Assembly (NCBI RefSeq): GCF_022348185.1
Contig: NZ_JAKRFD010000001.1
Span: 1 to 64,000 of the forward strand
Direction of reading: 5' to 3'
Source: Epibacterium sp. Ofav1-8
GTDB taxonomy: Bacteria > Pseudomonadota > Alphaproteobacteria > Rhodobacterales > Rhodobacteraceae
Length of the DNA stretch: 64,000 bases
This document shows, piece by piece, positions 1 to 8,406 of the stretch. Each line of letters begins with the position of its first letter. Within the stretch, counting starts at the first letter, position 1. The notes beneath the pieces were generated by a model that did no database searches, was not told the DNA's origin, and saw only the letters and a program-made list of their open reading frames with translations. The position numbers and the translations under genes are program-made.

Positions 1-124
1 ACCGGGTCGAACGCTCCGCCAGCGCCTTCATGTTCGGCGCATGCAGCCAGTCTGCCGGACCATCCGGAAACAGCGTCCCGTTCAACTGGTCAACCATGAA
101 TATCAATATGTTAGGCGATGTCAT
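1..124 (-). CDS. betC: choline sulfatase, N-terminal fragment (cut by window edge)
   Basis: The minus strand from the ATG at 124 encodes about 41 residues beginning MTSPNILIFMVDQLNGTLFP before the window ends. The NILI-x-M-x-DQLNGT-x-FPDGPADWLHAPN pattern is the start of choline sulfatases (BetC), which hydrolyse choline-O-sulfate to choline and sulfate; the Asp of the VDQ motif is an expected metal ligand. The catalytic Cys/Ser lies outside the window, so activity cannot be judged. It reads away from the ABC operon and is separated from it by a terminator-like hairpin, so it is probably its own transcription unit. Another type I sulfatase is possible, but the N-terminus matches BetC well. 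Confidence 0.75.
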   Translation of the reverse strand, partial: MTSPNILIFMVDQLNGTLFPDGPADWLHAPNMKALAERSTR

Positions 125-209
125 AAGCACTGTCCCTCACGTCGGTGCGCCGGGTCGATGGGCGAAAGCCGAATCGAGCGCCGGGTGGCTGTGCGCTAGG
201 AGTAGTGCT

Positions 210-231
210 TTATTGACGCGTCAGACAATAA
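210..231. promoter_or_regulatory. candidate operator upstream of the sulfatase gene
   Basis: Inverted repeat TTATTG-N10-CAATAA with a perfect 10-bp palindrome TGACGCGTCA (214-223) nested in it, about 90 bp upstream of the choline-sulfatase start. bet genes are commonly controlled by the TetR-type repressor BetI; assigning this site to BetI is only a guess from position. Confidence 0.35.
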
Positions 232-284
232 AAAAATCATCGCCGCTCACGGCCCCTGCGCGCCCGGGTCGGCGCGCAGAGGGG
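230..284 (-). terminator. probable terminator of the sugar ABC operon
   Basis: Just past the ATPase stop, the minus strand carries a GC-rich hairpin (TGCGCGCC/GGCGCGCA, 257-264 with 271-278, extended by CCCC/GGGG across a 2-nt bulge). A run of seven Ts on the minus strand (230-236) follows about 16 nt later. The gap before the T-tract is longer than ideal. Confidence 0.5.
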
Positions 285-288
285 CGGG

Positions 289-1284
289 TCAGGACAGCCG
301 TGCACCGGTGCTGTCAAAGAGGTAGGATTTGCCCGCCGAGATACTCAGATTCAGGCTTTGGCCGGAACGGATCGCGTGCTGGCCGAACAGGCGCACGGTG
401 ATCTGGTGGCCGTTGCAATCGGCAATGACGTTGGTGTCGCCGCCCAGATGCTCCACATGTTTGGTGGTGATCTGGAGTGGGCCTGCGTCATCCAGCGTCA
501 GGTCCTCGGGGCGCACACCCAGCGTGTTGCCGTTGCCCGGCTCGATCAACTCTGCGGGCAGGAAGTTCATCGCCGGAGAGCCAAGGAAGCCCGCCACAAA
601 CTGATTGGCCGGGTTGTTATACAGCTCCATCGGAGAGCCGATCTGTTCGACACGGCCATTGCGCAGCACCACGATTTTATCCGCAAGCGTCATCGCTTCG
701 GTCTGGTCGTGGGTGACGTAGACCATCGTTGCGCCCAGTTGTTCATGGAGATTGGCGATCTCCAGCCGGGTGTTCATCCGCAGCGCCGCATCGAGGTTTG
801 ACAGCGGCTCATCGAACAAGAACAGCTTGGGGTGGCGCACGATGGCGCGGCCAATGGCGACGCGCTGGCGTTGCCCGCCCGAGAGTTCCGACGGGAAGCG
901 GTCGAGATAATCGCCAAGGCTCAGCATGCGGCTGGCTTCGGCCACGCGTTCCTCGATGGTTTCCTTGCTTTCCTTGGCCTGTTTCAGCGCCAAGGACATA
1001 TTGCCCCGCACATTGAGGTGCGGATAGAGCGCGTAGGATTGAAACACCATCGCGATGCCGCGTTTGGAGGGTGGGGTCTGGTTGACCACATTGCCTGCGA
1101 TGCAGACCTCGCCAGAGGTCACATCCTCAAGTCCCGCGATGGTGCGCAGGAGAGTGGATTTACCGCAGCCCGACGGGCCGACAAAGACGACGAACTCGCC
1201 CTCGTTCACCTCGATGTTGATGTCCTTGAGGACATGCACATTGCCGAAGGATTTGTTCACATTGGTCAGGGTCAGCGCGGTCAT
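289..1284 (-). CDS. carbohydrate ABC transporter ATP-binding protein (MalK/UgpC type)
   Basis: A 331-residue ATPase that powers sugar import with the two permeases of the same operon. Walker A GPSGCGKST (about residues 37-45), Q-loop, signature LSGGQRQRV, Walker B LFLFDEPLSNLD and the switch His in VTHD are all present. A C-terminal TOBE/OB regulatory region (GVRPEDLTL onward) marks the CUT1 (MalK) family. The start overlaps the oxidoreductase stop by 4 nt (ATGA), indicating translational coupling. It is last in the leftward operon murQ-SBP-permeases-Gfo/Idh-ATPase, which suggests an amino-sugar substrate, although CUT1 ATPases are not substrate-specific. Confidence 0.9.
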   Translation of the reverse strand: MTALTLTNVNKSFGNVHVLKDINIEVNEGEFVVFVGPSGCGKSTLLRTIAGLEDVTSGEVCIAGNVVNQTPPSKRGIAMVFQSYALYPHLNVRGNMSLALKQAKESKETIEERVAEASRMLSLGDYLDRFPSELSGGQRQRVAIGRAIVRHPKLFLFDEPLSNLDAALRMNTRLEIANLHEQLGATMVYVTHDQTEAMTLADKIVVLRNGRVEQIGSPMELYNNPANQFVAGFLGSPAMNFLPAELIEPGNGNTLGVRPEDLTLDDAGPLQITTKHVEHLGGDTNVIADCNGHQITVRLFGQHAIRSGQSLNLSISAGKSYLFDSTGARLS

Positions 1285-2315
1285 GGCGTTACCTCTTTCA
1301 GTTTGACAGGGGTCCCGGTGCGGACGCTTTCATCCGCCGCGAGGCAGATGGCCAGCGACTGGACGGCGTCTCGTGCGTGGCGGGAGAGGTCGAGATCCTC
1401 ACGGATGGCGCGCAGCATATAGGCCTGCTCCGCGTCGCAAAGGTCCTGATGGCCGGGTTCGTCGGGCAGGTCGATCAGCTGGTCGCCCTCGGGGCGGTGC
1501 ACCAGCAGCCCGCCGACGCGGGTATGGCCGTCCACATCCGAGGAGCCGGATTTGTCGGCCTCGGTGATTGAGACCGAGCCTTTGGGAGAGATCACATCTT
1601 TGACGAAGAAGGCGGTCTCCGACATCATCGGCCCCCAGCCTGCCTCGTACCAGCCGACAGAGCCATCCTCAAACGTGACCTGAAACTGGCCGTAGTTATA
1701 CATCTCGTGCGCGATCTCGTCCGAGAGGCGCAGGCCCATGGCGTTGACCTGAACAGGTTTTGCATCGGTGATCTGGCACCAGACATCCACGTAATGCACG
1801 CCGCAATCGACGATGGGCGCGGTGGTCTGCATCAGCGCCTTGTGGGTGTCCCACTCTGCGCCCTTGCTTTGCTGGTTGAGGTTCATACGGAACACGTAAG
1901 GTCCGCCAAGTGCGCGGGATTCCTCAATGAGCCGTACCCAAGAGGGGTGGTGGCGCAGGATGTAGCCTACCACGAGCTTGCGATTTGTCGCCTCGGCGGT
2001 GGCGACCACCCGGCGGGCGTCCTTCACCGTGGTGGCGAGGGGTTTTTCGACAAACACATGCGCGCCTGCCTCCATCGCGGCCACGGCATAGTCGGCGTGG
2101 CTGTCAGAGTATGTGGCGACGACCACCAGATCCGGTTTTGTGTCCTCGAGGGCCGCGTGAAAGTCGGTGAAGACGGGATAGCCCTGAAGATCGGGGTGGT
2201 CGACCTGGCCCGAGCGATTGACGAGGCCGACAATCTCGGCGCTGTCCTGTTTGTGATGCGCGAGGGCGTGGGAGAGGCCCATGTTGCCGAGGCCAGCGAT
2301 CAGAACACGGGTCAT
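1281..2315 (-). CDS. Gfo/Idh/MocA family NAD(P)-dependent oxidoreductase
   Basis: A 344-residue sugar dehydrogenase-like protein. The N-terminal Rossmann fold has the dinucleotide motif GLGNMG (about residues 9-14), and the family EKP motif occurs in VFVEKPLATT (about residues 90-99). The C-terminal GFO_IDH_MocA substrate domain follows. Members oxidise or epimerise sugars, inositols and amino sugars. Its place between sugar permease and ATPase genes suggests it processes the imported sugar, perhaps an oxidised or modified GlcNAc. The exact reaction cannot be read from sequence. It lies 160 nt after the permease gene, with a hairpin between. Confidence 0.85.
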   Translation of the reverse strand: MTRVLIAGLGNMGLSHALAHHKQDSAEIVGLVNRSGQVDHPDLQGYPVFTDFHAALEDTKPDLVVVATYSDSHADYAVAAMEAGAHVFVEKPLATTVKDARRVVATAEATNRKLVVGYILRHHPSWVRLIEESRALGGPYVFRMNLNQQSKGAEWDTHKALMQTTAPIVDCGVHYVDVWCQITDAKPVQVNAMGLRLSDEIAHEMYNYGQFQVTFEDGSVGWYEAGWGPMMSETAFFVKDVISPKGSVSITEADKSGSSDVDGHTRVGGLLVHRPEGDQLIDLPDEPGHQDLCDAEQAYMLRAIREDLDLSRHARDAVQSLAICLAADESVRTGTPVKLKEVTP

Positions 2316-2401
2316 GATGTGGCTCCTTTGCGGTTTGGGCCTTCAGGCCGGGTTGCTTGCGGCCCGGTCAGCGCCGTGCCGCAGGCATACTTCCAGCATG
2401 A

Positions 2402-2419
2402 CCCGCCCCCCCGGGCGGG
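2402..2419. other. intercistronic hairpin
   Basis: Perfect 7-bp inverted repeat CCCGCCC/GGGCGGG with a CCCC loop in the 160-nt gap between the second permease and the oxidoreductase. There is no T-tract, so mRNA stabilisation or partial attenuation is more likely than termination. Confidence 0.4.
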
Positions 2420-2475
2420 CGCTTCACGCCCTCCCGCGACCGGGCGCTGCCCTTCTGTGGTGAGGAGAGAAACCA

Positions 2476-3315
2476 TCATTTCACCGCCCCCGACGTGATG
2501 CCGCGAATGAGCTGGCGGGAGAAGATCACATAGAGGATCAGCACCGGCAGGATCGCCATCGACAGCGCCGACAGAACCGCGTTCCAGTCGGTCACGAACT
2601 GGCCGATAAACACCTGACTGCCAAGCGTCAGCGTCTTGGTTTCCTCGGCCGGGGCGAGGATCAGCGGGAACCACAGGTCGTTCCAGATCGGGATCATGTT
2701 GAACACCGCCACGGTGGCCAGCGCAGGCCGCACCAAGGGTAGAACCAGCTTGAAGAAGATGGTGAATTCGCTGAGCCCGTCGATGCGCCCGGCGTTTTTC
2801 AGATCGTCGCTCACCTGTCGCATAAATTCATTCAGGATGAAGACCGCGAGCGGCAGGCCTTGGGCCGTGTAGACAAGGATCAGCGCCCAGAGCGTGTTCA
2901 CCAGCCCGGTGGAGACCATCATCTCAAGGATCGCCACGGTGCCGATGCGGATCGGGATCATGATCCCGAGCGCCAGATAGAGCCCCATCAGCATATTGCC
3001 GCGAAAGCGATACTCGCTGAGCGCGAAGGCCGCCATGGCGCCAAACAGCAGGATCAGCGTGAGCGAGCCGACGGTGACAATGAAGGAGTTCTGAAAGTAG
3101 AGGAAGAAATCTCCCTGTTTCATCACCGTTTGATAGCCCACGAGAGAAAAGCTGTCCGCATCCGGCAGGGCCAGCGGTTCGCGGAAGATCTTTTTGCGGG
3201 TCTTGAAGCTGTTGATCAGGATCACAAAGACCGGAAACAGCGCAATCAAGGTGTAGATGATCAGCGCGCCATGCATTGCAGCCGTGTTGATCGGGTTGGA
3301 GCGTGCGGAACTCAT
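2476..3315 (-). CDS. carbohydrate ABC transporter permease (MalG type)
   Basis: A 279-residue inner-membrane permease with six hydrophobic segments. The EAA loop, about 100 residues from the C-terminus, reads KNAGRIDGLSEFTIFFKLVLPLVRPAL, matching the consensus EAA-x3-G that contacts the ATPase. The short N-terminus and length fit the MalG partner of CUT1 importers. It starts 12 nt after the stop of the MalF-type permease gene, so the two are surely co-transcribed. Confidence 0.9.
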   Translation of the reverse strand: MSSARSNPINTAAMHGALIIYTLIALFPVFVILINSFKTRKKIFREPLALPDADSFSLVGYQTVMKQGDFFLYFQNSFIVTVGSLTLILLFGAMAAFALSEYRFRGNMLMGLYLALGIMIPIRIGTVAILEMMVSTGLVNTLWALILVYTAQGLPLAVFILNEFMRQVSDDLKNAGRIDGLSEFTIFFKLVLPLVRPALATVAVFNMIPIWNDLWFPLILAPAEETKTLTLGSQVFIGQFVTDWNAVLSALSMAILPVLILYVIFSRQLIRGITSGAVK

Positions 3316-3327
3316 GAGTGCCTCCCG

Positions 3328-4242
3328 TCAGAGCTGGTAGCGGCGCATCCGGGTCTGGATGCCGAAGAGATAAAGACAGACGCCCACAAGGATGATCGCA
3401 AACATCGCCCCTGCAATCGCGGACCCCATATGTGGATCGCCCAGTTGCAGCTGGAAGCCAAAGAACGTCCGATACATGAAGGTGCCTAAGATGTCGGTGG
3501 AGAAATCAGGCCCCGCCAGCGCGCCTTGGGAGGCGTAGATCAGGTCGAAGGCGTTGAAATTTCCCACAAAGGTCAGGATCGAGATGATCCCGATCGAGGG
3601 CAGGATCAGCGGCAGTTTGATCTTCCAGAAGGCGGCCATGCCGGTGACGCCGTCAATCTCGCCCGCCTCAAGCATTTCTTCGGGGATCGACAGGAGTGCG
3701 GCATAGATCAGCATCATCGGGATGCCGACGAATTGCCACACGGAGATCAGCGCCAGCGTGGTGAGGGCGTATTCTTCCTTGCCGAGCCATGGCGCAAAGA
3801 GTGATTTCAGACCGACCGCATCCAGCATCGAAGGCGCAATGCCCCAGATTGGCGACAGGATCAGCTTCCATGCAAAACCCACGATCACAAAGCTCAGGAT
3901 CGTCGGGATGAAGATTGCGGAGCGATAGAGTGCCGCAAAGCGCAGGCGTGGGTGGCTCAGCAGGGCTGCGAGTGCGATCCCGATGGGGTTCTGCACCAGC
4001 ATGTGAACGAGGAAGAACCAGAAGTTATTTCCCAGAGCGTTCCAGAATTGCTCCGACCAGATCGGATCAAAGAAGAGCGTGCGGAAATTCTCCAGCCCCA
4101 CATAGACGCGCTCCTGATCGACCTCCTGAAAGAGGGCGAGGCGCAGCGTATTGAAGAGGGGGAAGATCATAACCGAGGTGTAGATCAGCACGGCAGGGGC
4201 CAAAAAGAGGGCGATATGCCAGCGGATGCGGGGCTTTTGCAT
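3328..4242 (-). CDS. carbohydrate ABC transporter permease (MalF type)
   Basis: A 304-residue permease with an N-terminal hydrophobic segment (WHIALFLAPAVLIYTSVMIF) followed by five more. The EAA loop LEAGEIDGVTGMAAFWKIKLPLILPS is well conserved. It pairs with the MalG-type permease downstream and lies 84 nt after the binding-protein gene, with a strong hairpin in the gap. The substrate is set by the binding protein. Confidence 0.9.
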   Translation of the reverse strand: MQKPRIRWHIALFLAPAVLIYTSVMIFPLFNTLRLALFQEVDQERVYVGLENFRTLFFDPIWSEQFWNALGNNFWFFLVHMLVQNPIGIALAALLSHPRLRFAALYRSAIFIPTILSFVIVGFAWKLILSPIWGIAPSMLDAVGLKSLFAPWLGKEEYALTTLALISVWQFVGIPMMLIYAALLSIPEEMLEAGEIDGVTGMAAFWKIKLPLILPSIGIISILTFVGNFNAFDLIYASQGALAGPDFSTDILGTFMYRTFFGFQLQLGDPHMGSAIAGAMFAIILVGVCLYLFGIQTRMRRYQL

Positions 4243-4263
4243 GGGAACCTCCGGTCCAGGTCC

Positions 4264-4287
4264 CGGACGCGCGGATTGGCGCGTCCG
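4264..4287. other. hairpin between binding-protein and permease genes
   Basis: Perfect 9-bp arms CGGACGCGC/GCGCGTCCG with a 6-nt loop, about 40 nt after the SBP stop on the minus strand, without a clear T-tract. Such hairpins protect the upstream SBP mRNA or partly terminate, giving excess binding protein over permease. Confidence 0.6.
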
Positions 4288-4326
4288 GAAGTGTTACAAC
4301 AGTGGTTTTCGTGTCGTTTCGGGGAC

Positions 4327-5580
4327 TTACTGTTGCGGTTCGTACCAGGTCTCAAGACCGGACTGGAGCTTTGCGCCCAGAGCTTCGGGGGTCTCGGTGC
4401 CTTTGATCGCTGCGGCGGATGCACCCCAAGTCTCATTTTCGAGGTTCGGCGTGCCGCGCGACAGGATCTGGTAGGTGGAGCGGATGGTGCTTTCGCACTC
4501 GTCCCGCCAGCTGACGAATTCCTTCGCAAGCGGGTCGTCCAGTTCAACCGGCGCATTGGACAGCGGGAAGAAGCCCGGCAGCGCGTTGCCGAAGATGTCG
4601 GCAAACTCGGGCGAGGCCACCCATGTCAGAAACGCTTTGGCCGCTTCGGGATGCTCGGTCGAGGCGTTCATGCCGATCCCGATGTCGGTGTGATCGGAGA
4701 TGTAGCAGGTGTCGCCTGCGGATTTGACCGGAGCCTTGAAGGCCCCCATCTCGAAATCAGCCTGCGTGTTGAAACCGGAGATTTCCCAGCTGCCTGCCGG
4801 ATAGATCGCCGCGCGGCCCAGTGTGAACAGGTTCTGGCTGTCGGGATAGGTCTGCGCCTCGTAGCCGTCGCCCAGATAGTCCGCCCATTTGGCGAGCGTT
4901 TCGAAAGGCGCAACCCACTGTTCGTCGGTCAGCTTCTGCTCGCCGTCGATCAGCGCCTTGCGGCCTTCTTCGCCTTTCCAGTAGTTCGGGCCGATGTTGT
5001 TATAGCCCATGGTGGCGGCTTCCCACTGGTCGTTGGTGCCCATCGCCATCGGGATATAAGTGCCGTCTTCCTTGATTTTCTCAAGCGCGGCAAAGAATTC
5101 GTCTTCGGTTTCGGGAACCTCAAGGCCGAGCTCTTCAAAGGCTTCCTTGTTGTAGATGAAGCCGTGGATCACGGAGGCCATCGGCACGCAGAAGCTCGCG
5201 GAGCCATCGTCGGTCTGCCACGCGGATTTCGCAACATCGGAGAAGTTGCTCATCGCGTCCATATCATCAAGCGCGGCAAGGTGGCCCGCCTCATAGAGCG
5301 CAAGAGAGGCGTCAAACGGGCGGCAGGTGATCAGATCACCAGCGGAGCCCGCGTCCAGTTTGGAGTTCAGAACCGCGTTATATTCGGTCGGCGCGCTGGG
5401 GGTGAATTTCACCTTGATGCCGGGGTGGGCCGCTTCAAACGCGGGGATGATCTTGTCCTGCCACAGGGTCAGGTCGTCGTTGCGCCAGCTTTCGACGGTG
5501 AGGGTGACATCCTCGGCCAAAGCGGATGTGGCAACCAGAGCGGTGCCCGCAAGCGCGGCCAACATAAACTTACTTTTCAT
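4327..5580 (-). CDS. sugar ABC transporter substrate-binding protein (family 1)
   Basis: The start is placed at the ATG at 5580 because MKSKFMLAALAGTALVATSALAED is a textbook Sec signal peptide (cleavage after ALA) and GGAGGAAG lies just upstream; the frame extends further but without such features. The 417-residue protein matches CUT1 binding proteins: an early TVESWRNDDLTLWQ strand, then PAFEAAHPGIKVKF, and aromatic-rich lobes. It captures a sugar in the periplasm and delivers it to the two permeases. The neighbours murQ, a GlcNAc kinase and nagA point to N-acetylglucosamine, chitobiose or an N-acetylmuramyl sugar. Confidence 0.9.
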   Translation of the reverse strand: MKSKFMLAALAGTALVATSALAEDVTLTVESWRNDDLTLWQDKIIPAFEAAHPGIKVKFTPSAPTEYNAVLNSKLDAGSAGDLITCRPFDASLALYEAGHLAALDDMDAMSNFSDVAKSAWQTDDGSASFCVPMASVIHGFIYNKEAFEELGLEVPETEDEFFAALEKIKEDGTYIPMAMGTNDQWEAATMGYNNIGPNYWKGEEGRKALIDGEQKLTDEQWVAPFETLAKWADYLGDGYEAQTYPDSQNLFTLGRAAIYPAGSWEISGFNTQADFEMGAFKAPVKSAGDTCYISDHTDIGIGMNASTEHPEAAKAFLTWVASPEFADIFGNALPGFFPLSNAPVELDDPLAKEFVSWRDECESTIRSTYQILSRGTPNLENETWGASAAAIKGTETPEALGAKLQSGLETWYEPQQ

Positions 5581-5620
5581 GGGTCTTCCTCCTATTGGAA
5601 TGGATTTATTGTTGTTTTTC

Positions 5621-6511
5621 TTATGTGTTGAGCGATGAGAGCGCTGGGCGCAGCTTGCCGCCTGTCGTCTCCAGACGCGCGTTGGCGTCCGCGAGGTCTG
5701 TTGCGCCAGCCGCAATCAGGATGGCGCATTTCACATTGCCGCCTGCGGCCTCGATGGCGGCATTGGCGGTGTCGTCGGTGGCACCGGTGATGCGGGTCAC
5801 GATCTGGCGGGCGCGGATACGCAGTTTGATATTGTCTGCGCGCAGGTTGATCATCATGCCGTCGTGGACATGGCCAAGATCGACCGCCATCAGGGTCGAC
5901 AGCATATTGAGCGCGATCTTCTGAGCGGTGCCGGCCCCCATGCGGGTGGAGCCGGAGATCACTTCCGGTGGGGTTTGCAGCAGGACCGCGTGATCGGCGA
6001 TGTCCAGCAGTGCCGACCCGGCGTTGTTGGCGATGCCGATGACGCAGGCGCCGCGCGTCTTTGCGAGCTTTGCGCCTGCAACCGTATAAGGTGTGGTGCC
6101 GCTGGCAGAGACGCCAATCAGCACATCATCCGGGCCGATCTCTGCGAGGGCGCGTTCCAGCTCTGCGGTTTCGTCCTCGGTGCCACCTGGCATCTCGACC
6201 CCGGTGGGCATGCCACCAGCCATATGGATGCGCAGTTGCGCCGCGGGGATCGAAAACGTGCCGCCCAGTTCAAGGGCGTCAGCTGCGGCCATCAGCCCCG
6301 AAGATCCGGCGGCGGCGTAATGCAATGTGCCGCCCGCGCGGATGGCCCGCGCCATGGCCGAAGCTCCGGCGCAAATGGCTTTTGTCGCGGCAAGAGGGGA
6401 TTGAGACGCATCGTGTTGCGCATGGGCCAAAATCTCTGCCACCTCAGCCAATGGGCGGGCGTCCAGATCTTTGGCGTTTTCGTGCAATTGTTCCGTGGCA
6501 GCGGTCGACAC
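5621..6511 (-). CDS. murQ: N-acetylmuramic acid 6-phosphate etherase
   Basis: MurQ cleaves the lactyl ether of MurNAc-6-phosphate to GlcNAc-6-phosphate and D-lactate in peptidoglycan salvage. The 296-residue protein has the SIS-domain sugar-phosphate motif AAGSSGLMAAADALELGGTFS, whose Glu corresponds to the catalytic acid of E. coli MurQ, and the family motif SGSTRMGAGTAQKIALNMLST. It is first in the leftward operon, 40 nt upstream of the SBP start, and divergent from the GlcNAc-kinase gene. No PTS MurP is present, so MurNAc would have to enter by the ABC system and be phosphorylated by the BadF-type kinase. Resemblance to other SIS etherases leaves some doubt about the substrate. Confidence 0.85.
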   Translation of the reverse strand: MSTAATEQLHENAKDLDARPLAEVAEILAHAQHDASQSPLAATKAICAGASAMARAIRAGGTLHYAAAGSSGLMAAADALELGGTFSIPAAQLRIHMAGGMPTGVEMPGGTEDETAELERALAEIGPDDVLIGVSASGTTPYTVAGAKLAKTRGACVIGIANNAGSALLDIADHAVLLQTPPEVISGSTRMGAGTAQKIALNMLSTLMAVDLGHVHDGMMINLRADNIKLRIRARQIVTRITGATDDTANAAIEAAGGNVKCAILIAAGATDLADANARLETTGGKLRPALSSLNT

Positions 6512-6536
6512 GTGATTCCCTCCAGATTTGAACCAA

Positions 6537-6700
6537 CAATACCCATTTGATACCTTTTGTCTACCTTTGCGTTCCAGTTGGGTTCAAAGGTTTGAATTCA
6601 TCACGTAAAAATCCCGATCTTGCCGATATTTACGGCCCTACCCGCAAATTTGGTACTGATTTCATCTTTCAAAGACCGCCTTGGTATCGTATTGGTATTT
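6537..6700. promoter_or_regulatory. divergent amino-sugar control region with two inverted composite operators
   Basis: The 191-bp gap between murQ (minus) and the kinase (plus) holds the same 18-bp composite element twice in opposite orientation. Reading outward to each gene it is GGTATC-N5-GGTATT: on the minus strand at 6537-6554 and on the plus strand at 6683-6700, the latter ending 2 nt before the kinase ATG. The two half-sites are 11 bp apart, one helical turn. A further TTGGTA lies near 6650, and TTTGAACC (about 6526) pairs with GGTTCAAA (about 6580). The GntR/HutC regulator encoded at 7577 is the obvious candidate binder. Confidence 0.55.
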
Positions 6701-6702
6701 TC

Positions 6703-7590
6703 ATGACGGACACATTGAAAACCTCTGTTCTGGCTCTCGATGGTGGCGGTACGCGGTGTCGGCTGGCGCTATCCGATGGGGATTCGGTGGTCACGGTAGA
6801 GACCGGCTCGGCGAATATTTCCACCGATATGGCGGGGGCTGTGGCGCAGGTGCGCGACGGTCTTGATCAACTGGCTGAGGCGACGGGCCAGAGTGCTGCG
6901 GCGCTGGCCATGTGCCCGGTTTATATCGGAATTGCCGGGGTGACAGGCGCGCAGATCGCCGCGCGGTTCTCGGAGGCGCTGCCCTTTCAGCTGGTGCGCG
7001 TGACCGATGATCGCCCCACTGCATTGAGCGGCGCATTGGGCGGCAGTGATGGCCTCATTGCTCATTGTGGCACCGGGTCGTTCTTTGCCGCGCAGATCGA
7101 AGGGCAAAGCCGATTCGCGGGGGGCTGGGGATCGGTGCTTGGCGATCCGGCGTCGGCGCAGTGGGTGGGACGACGCGCGCTGGCCTGCACGCTTGAGGAA
7201 GTGGATCGCCTGCGCGAGCCCTCGGAACTGGGGGCGCAGCTTCTGGAGCGGTTTGGCGGCTCGGCAGAGATTGTCGCCTTTGCGGTCAAGGCGCGGCCTG
7301 CGGATTTTGGCCGGGTGGCCCCGGATGTCACCGCCTTTGCCGCCAAGGGCGACCCGCTGGCGGTAGAGATCCTGACGGATGCCGCGCATGAGATCGCCAC
7401 GACGCTACATAAGATGGGGTGGAGAGCCGGATTGCCGCTGTGCCTGACCGGCGGGATTGCGCCGCAGTTCCTGCCCTATCTGCCACCGGCCATGCAGGAG
7501 GCCTGCATCGCGCCACGGGGCACGCCGCTCGACGGGGCGATTACGCTGGCGCATGAGTTCGCACGGGAGGTGCGGGATGACCATCACTGA
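6703..7590 (+). CDS. BadF/BadG/BcrA/BcrD-type sugar kinase, probable N-acetylglucosamine kinase
   Basis: A 295-residue ASKHA-fold kinase. The start at 6703 (MTDTLKTSVLALDGGGTRCRLAL) puts the phosphate-1 loop LALDGGGT at the N-terminus; upstream in-frame codons give no homologous sequence. The family phosphate-2 and adenosine motifs are HCGTGSFF, GGWGSVLGDPASAQWVGR and CLTGGIAP. Predicted reaction: ATP-dependent phosphorylation of GlcNAc (or MurNAc) to the 6-phosphate, feeding murQ and nagA. No convincing Shine-Dalgarno precedes the ATG, whose upstream bases belong to the operator element. The end overlaps the GntR gene by 14 nt. Confidence 0.8.
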   Translation: MTDTLKTSVLALDGGGTRCRLALSDGDSVVTVETGSANISTDMAGAVAQVRDGLDQLAEATGQSAAALAMCPVYIGIAGVTGAQIAARFSEALPFQLVRVTDDRPTALSGALGGSDGLIAHCGTGSFFAAQIEGQSRFAGGWGSVLGDPASAQWVGRRALACTLEEVDRLREPSELGAQLLERFGGSAEIVAFAVKARPADFGRVAPDVTAFAAKGDPLAVEILTDAAHEIATTLHKMGWRAGLPLCLTGGIAPQFLPYLPPAMQEACIAPRGTPLDGAITLAHEFAREVRDDHH

Positions 7591-8332
7591 ATTCCTGAAA
7601 CCCGACATCTGGTTCGATCAGGGCGCAGGACCGCGCTATGTGCAGCTGCGCCGCCGCCTCGAAGAGGCCATCCAGTCCGGTGTGCTGCCCCCCAACAGCT
7701 CCTTGCCACCCGAGCGCGAGATTGCCGAAATCACCGATCTTTCGCGCGTCACCGTGCGCAAGGCCATGCATGAGCTGGTGCAGCAGGGGGCGATCGAACA
7801 GCGACAGGGGTCTGGGTCTTTTGTACGCGAGAGCACCGCGCGGGTTGAACAATCGCTGCGTCATCTGACGTCCTTTACCGAAGATATGCAGCAACGCGGG
7901 TTGGAGACCACCTCCAAATGGCTGGAGCGTGGCGTCTTCCTGCCCACCGAAGAAGAGGTCTCTGTGTTGGGGCTGGGCGCTGAGGACTCGGTGGCCCGGA
8001 TCTATCGTCTGCGGGAAGCGGGCGGTCAGCCCATGGCGCTGGAGCGCGCGGCTTTGCCGCTCAGTATTCTGCCGAACCCGCTGGAGGTGACCACCTCGCT
8101 TTATGCAACGCTTGGTCTGATCGGCCACCGCCCGGTGCGCGCGATCCAGAAAATCTCTGCCATCAATCTGGAATCGACGGAAGCCAAGCTGCTGAACGTG
8201 GCCGAAGGCACCGCCGGGCTGCGCATTCAACGTCTGTCTTTCCTCGAAGATGGCCGGGTCGCGGAACTGACGCGCTCGCTTTATCGCGGTGACGCCTATG
8301 ACTTCGTCGCGGAGTTGCAACTGTCGGGCTGA
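7577..8332 (+). CDS. GntR family (HutC/UTRA) transcriptional regulator of amino-sugar genes
   Basis: 251 residues from MTITEFLKPD, preceded by GGGAGG and overlapping the kinase gene. The N-terminal winged helix spans about residues 17-85 (YVQLRRRLEEAIQSG, LPPEREIAEITDLSRVTVRKAMHELVQQG, then a basic wing). It is followed by a UTRA effector domain (residues about 100-245), the HutC/NagR arrangement in which amino-sugar phosphates are ligands. It likely represses murQ and the kinase operon through the repeated GGTATC/GGTATT elements and is relieved by GlcNAc-6-P or GlcN-6-P. The ligand is inferred from context. Confidence 0.85.
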   Translation: MTITEFLKPDIWFDQGAGPRYVQLRRRLEEAIQSGVLPPNSSLPPEREIAEITDLSRVTVRKAMHELVQQGAIEQRQGSGSFVRESTARVEQSLRHLTSFTEDMQQRGLETTSKWLERGVFLPTEEEVSVLGLGAEDSVARIYRLREAGGQPMALERAALPLSILPNPLEVTTSLYATLGLIGHRPVRAIQKISAINLESTEAKLLNVAEGTAGLRIQRLSFLEDGRVAELTRSLYRGDAYDFVAELQLSG

Positions 8333-8406
8333 GCCTCAGCCGTTGCGACCTGCCTTACTCCTACTTTCCCTCAATGACTGATCTGCCCAGTGAAAGGTTT
8401 TGAACC

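Noticed and set aside
3952-5631. 559-codon open frame on the plus strand over the permease and SBP genes
   Set aside because: Antisense shadow in high-GC DNA; the minus-strand genes have signal peptide, motifs and coupled starts, whereas this frame has no recognisable domain.
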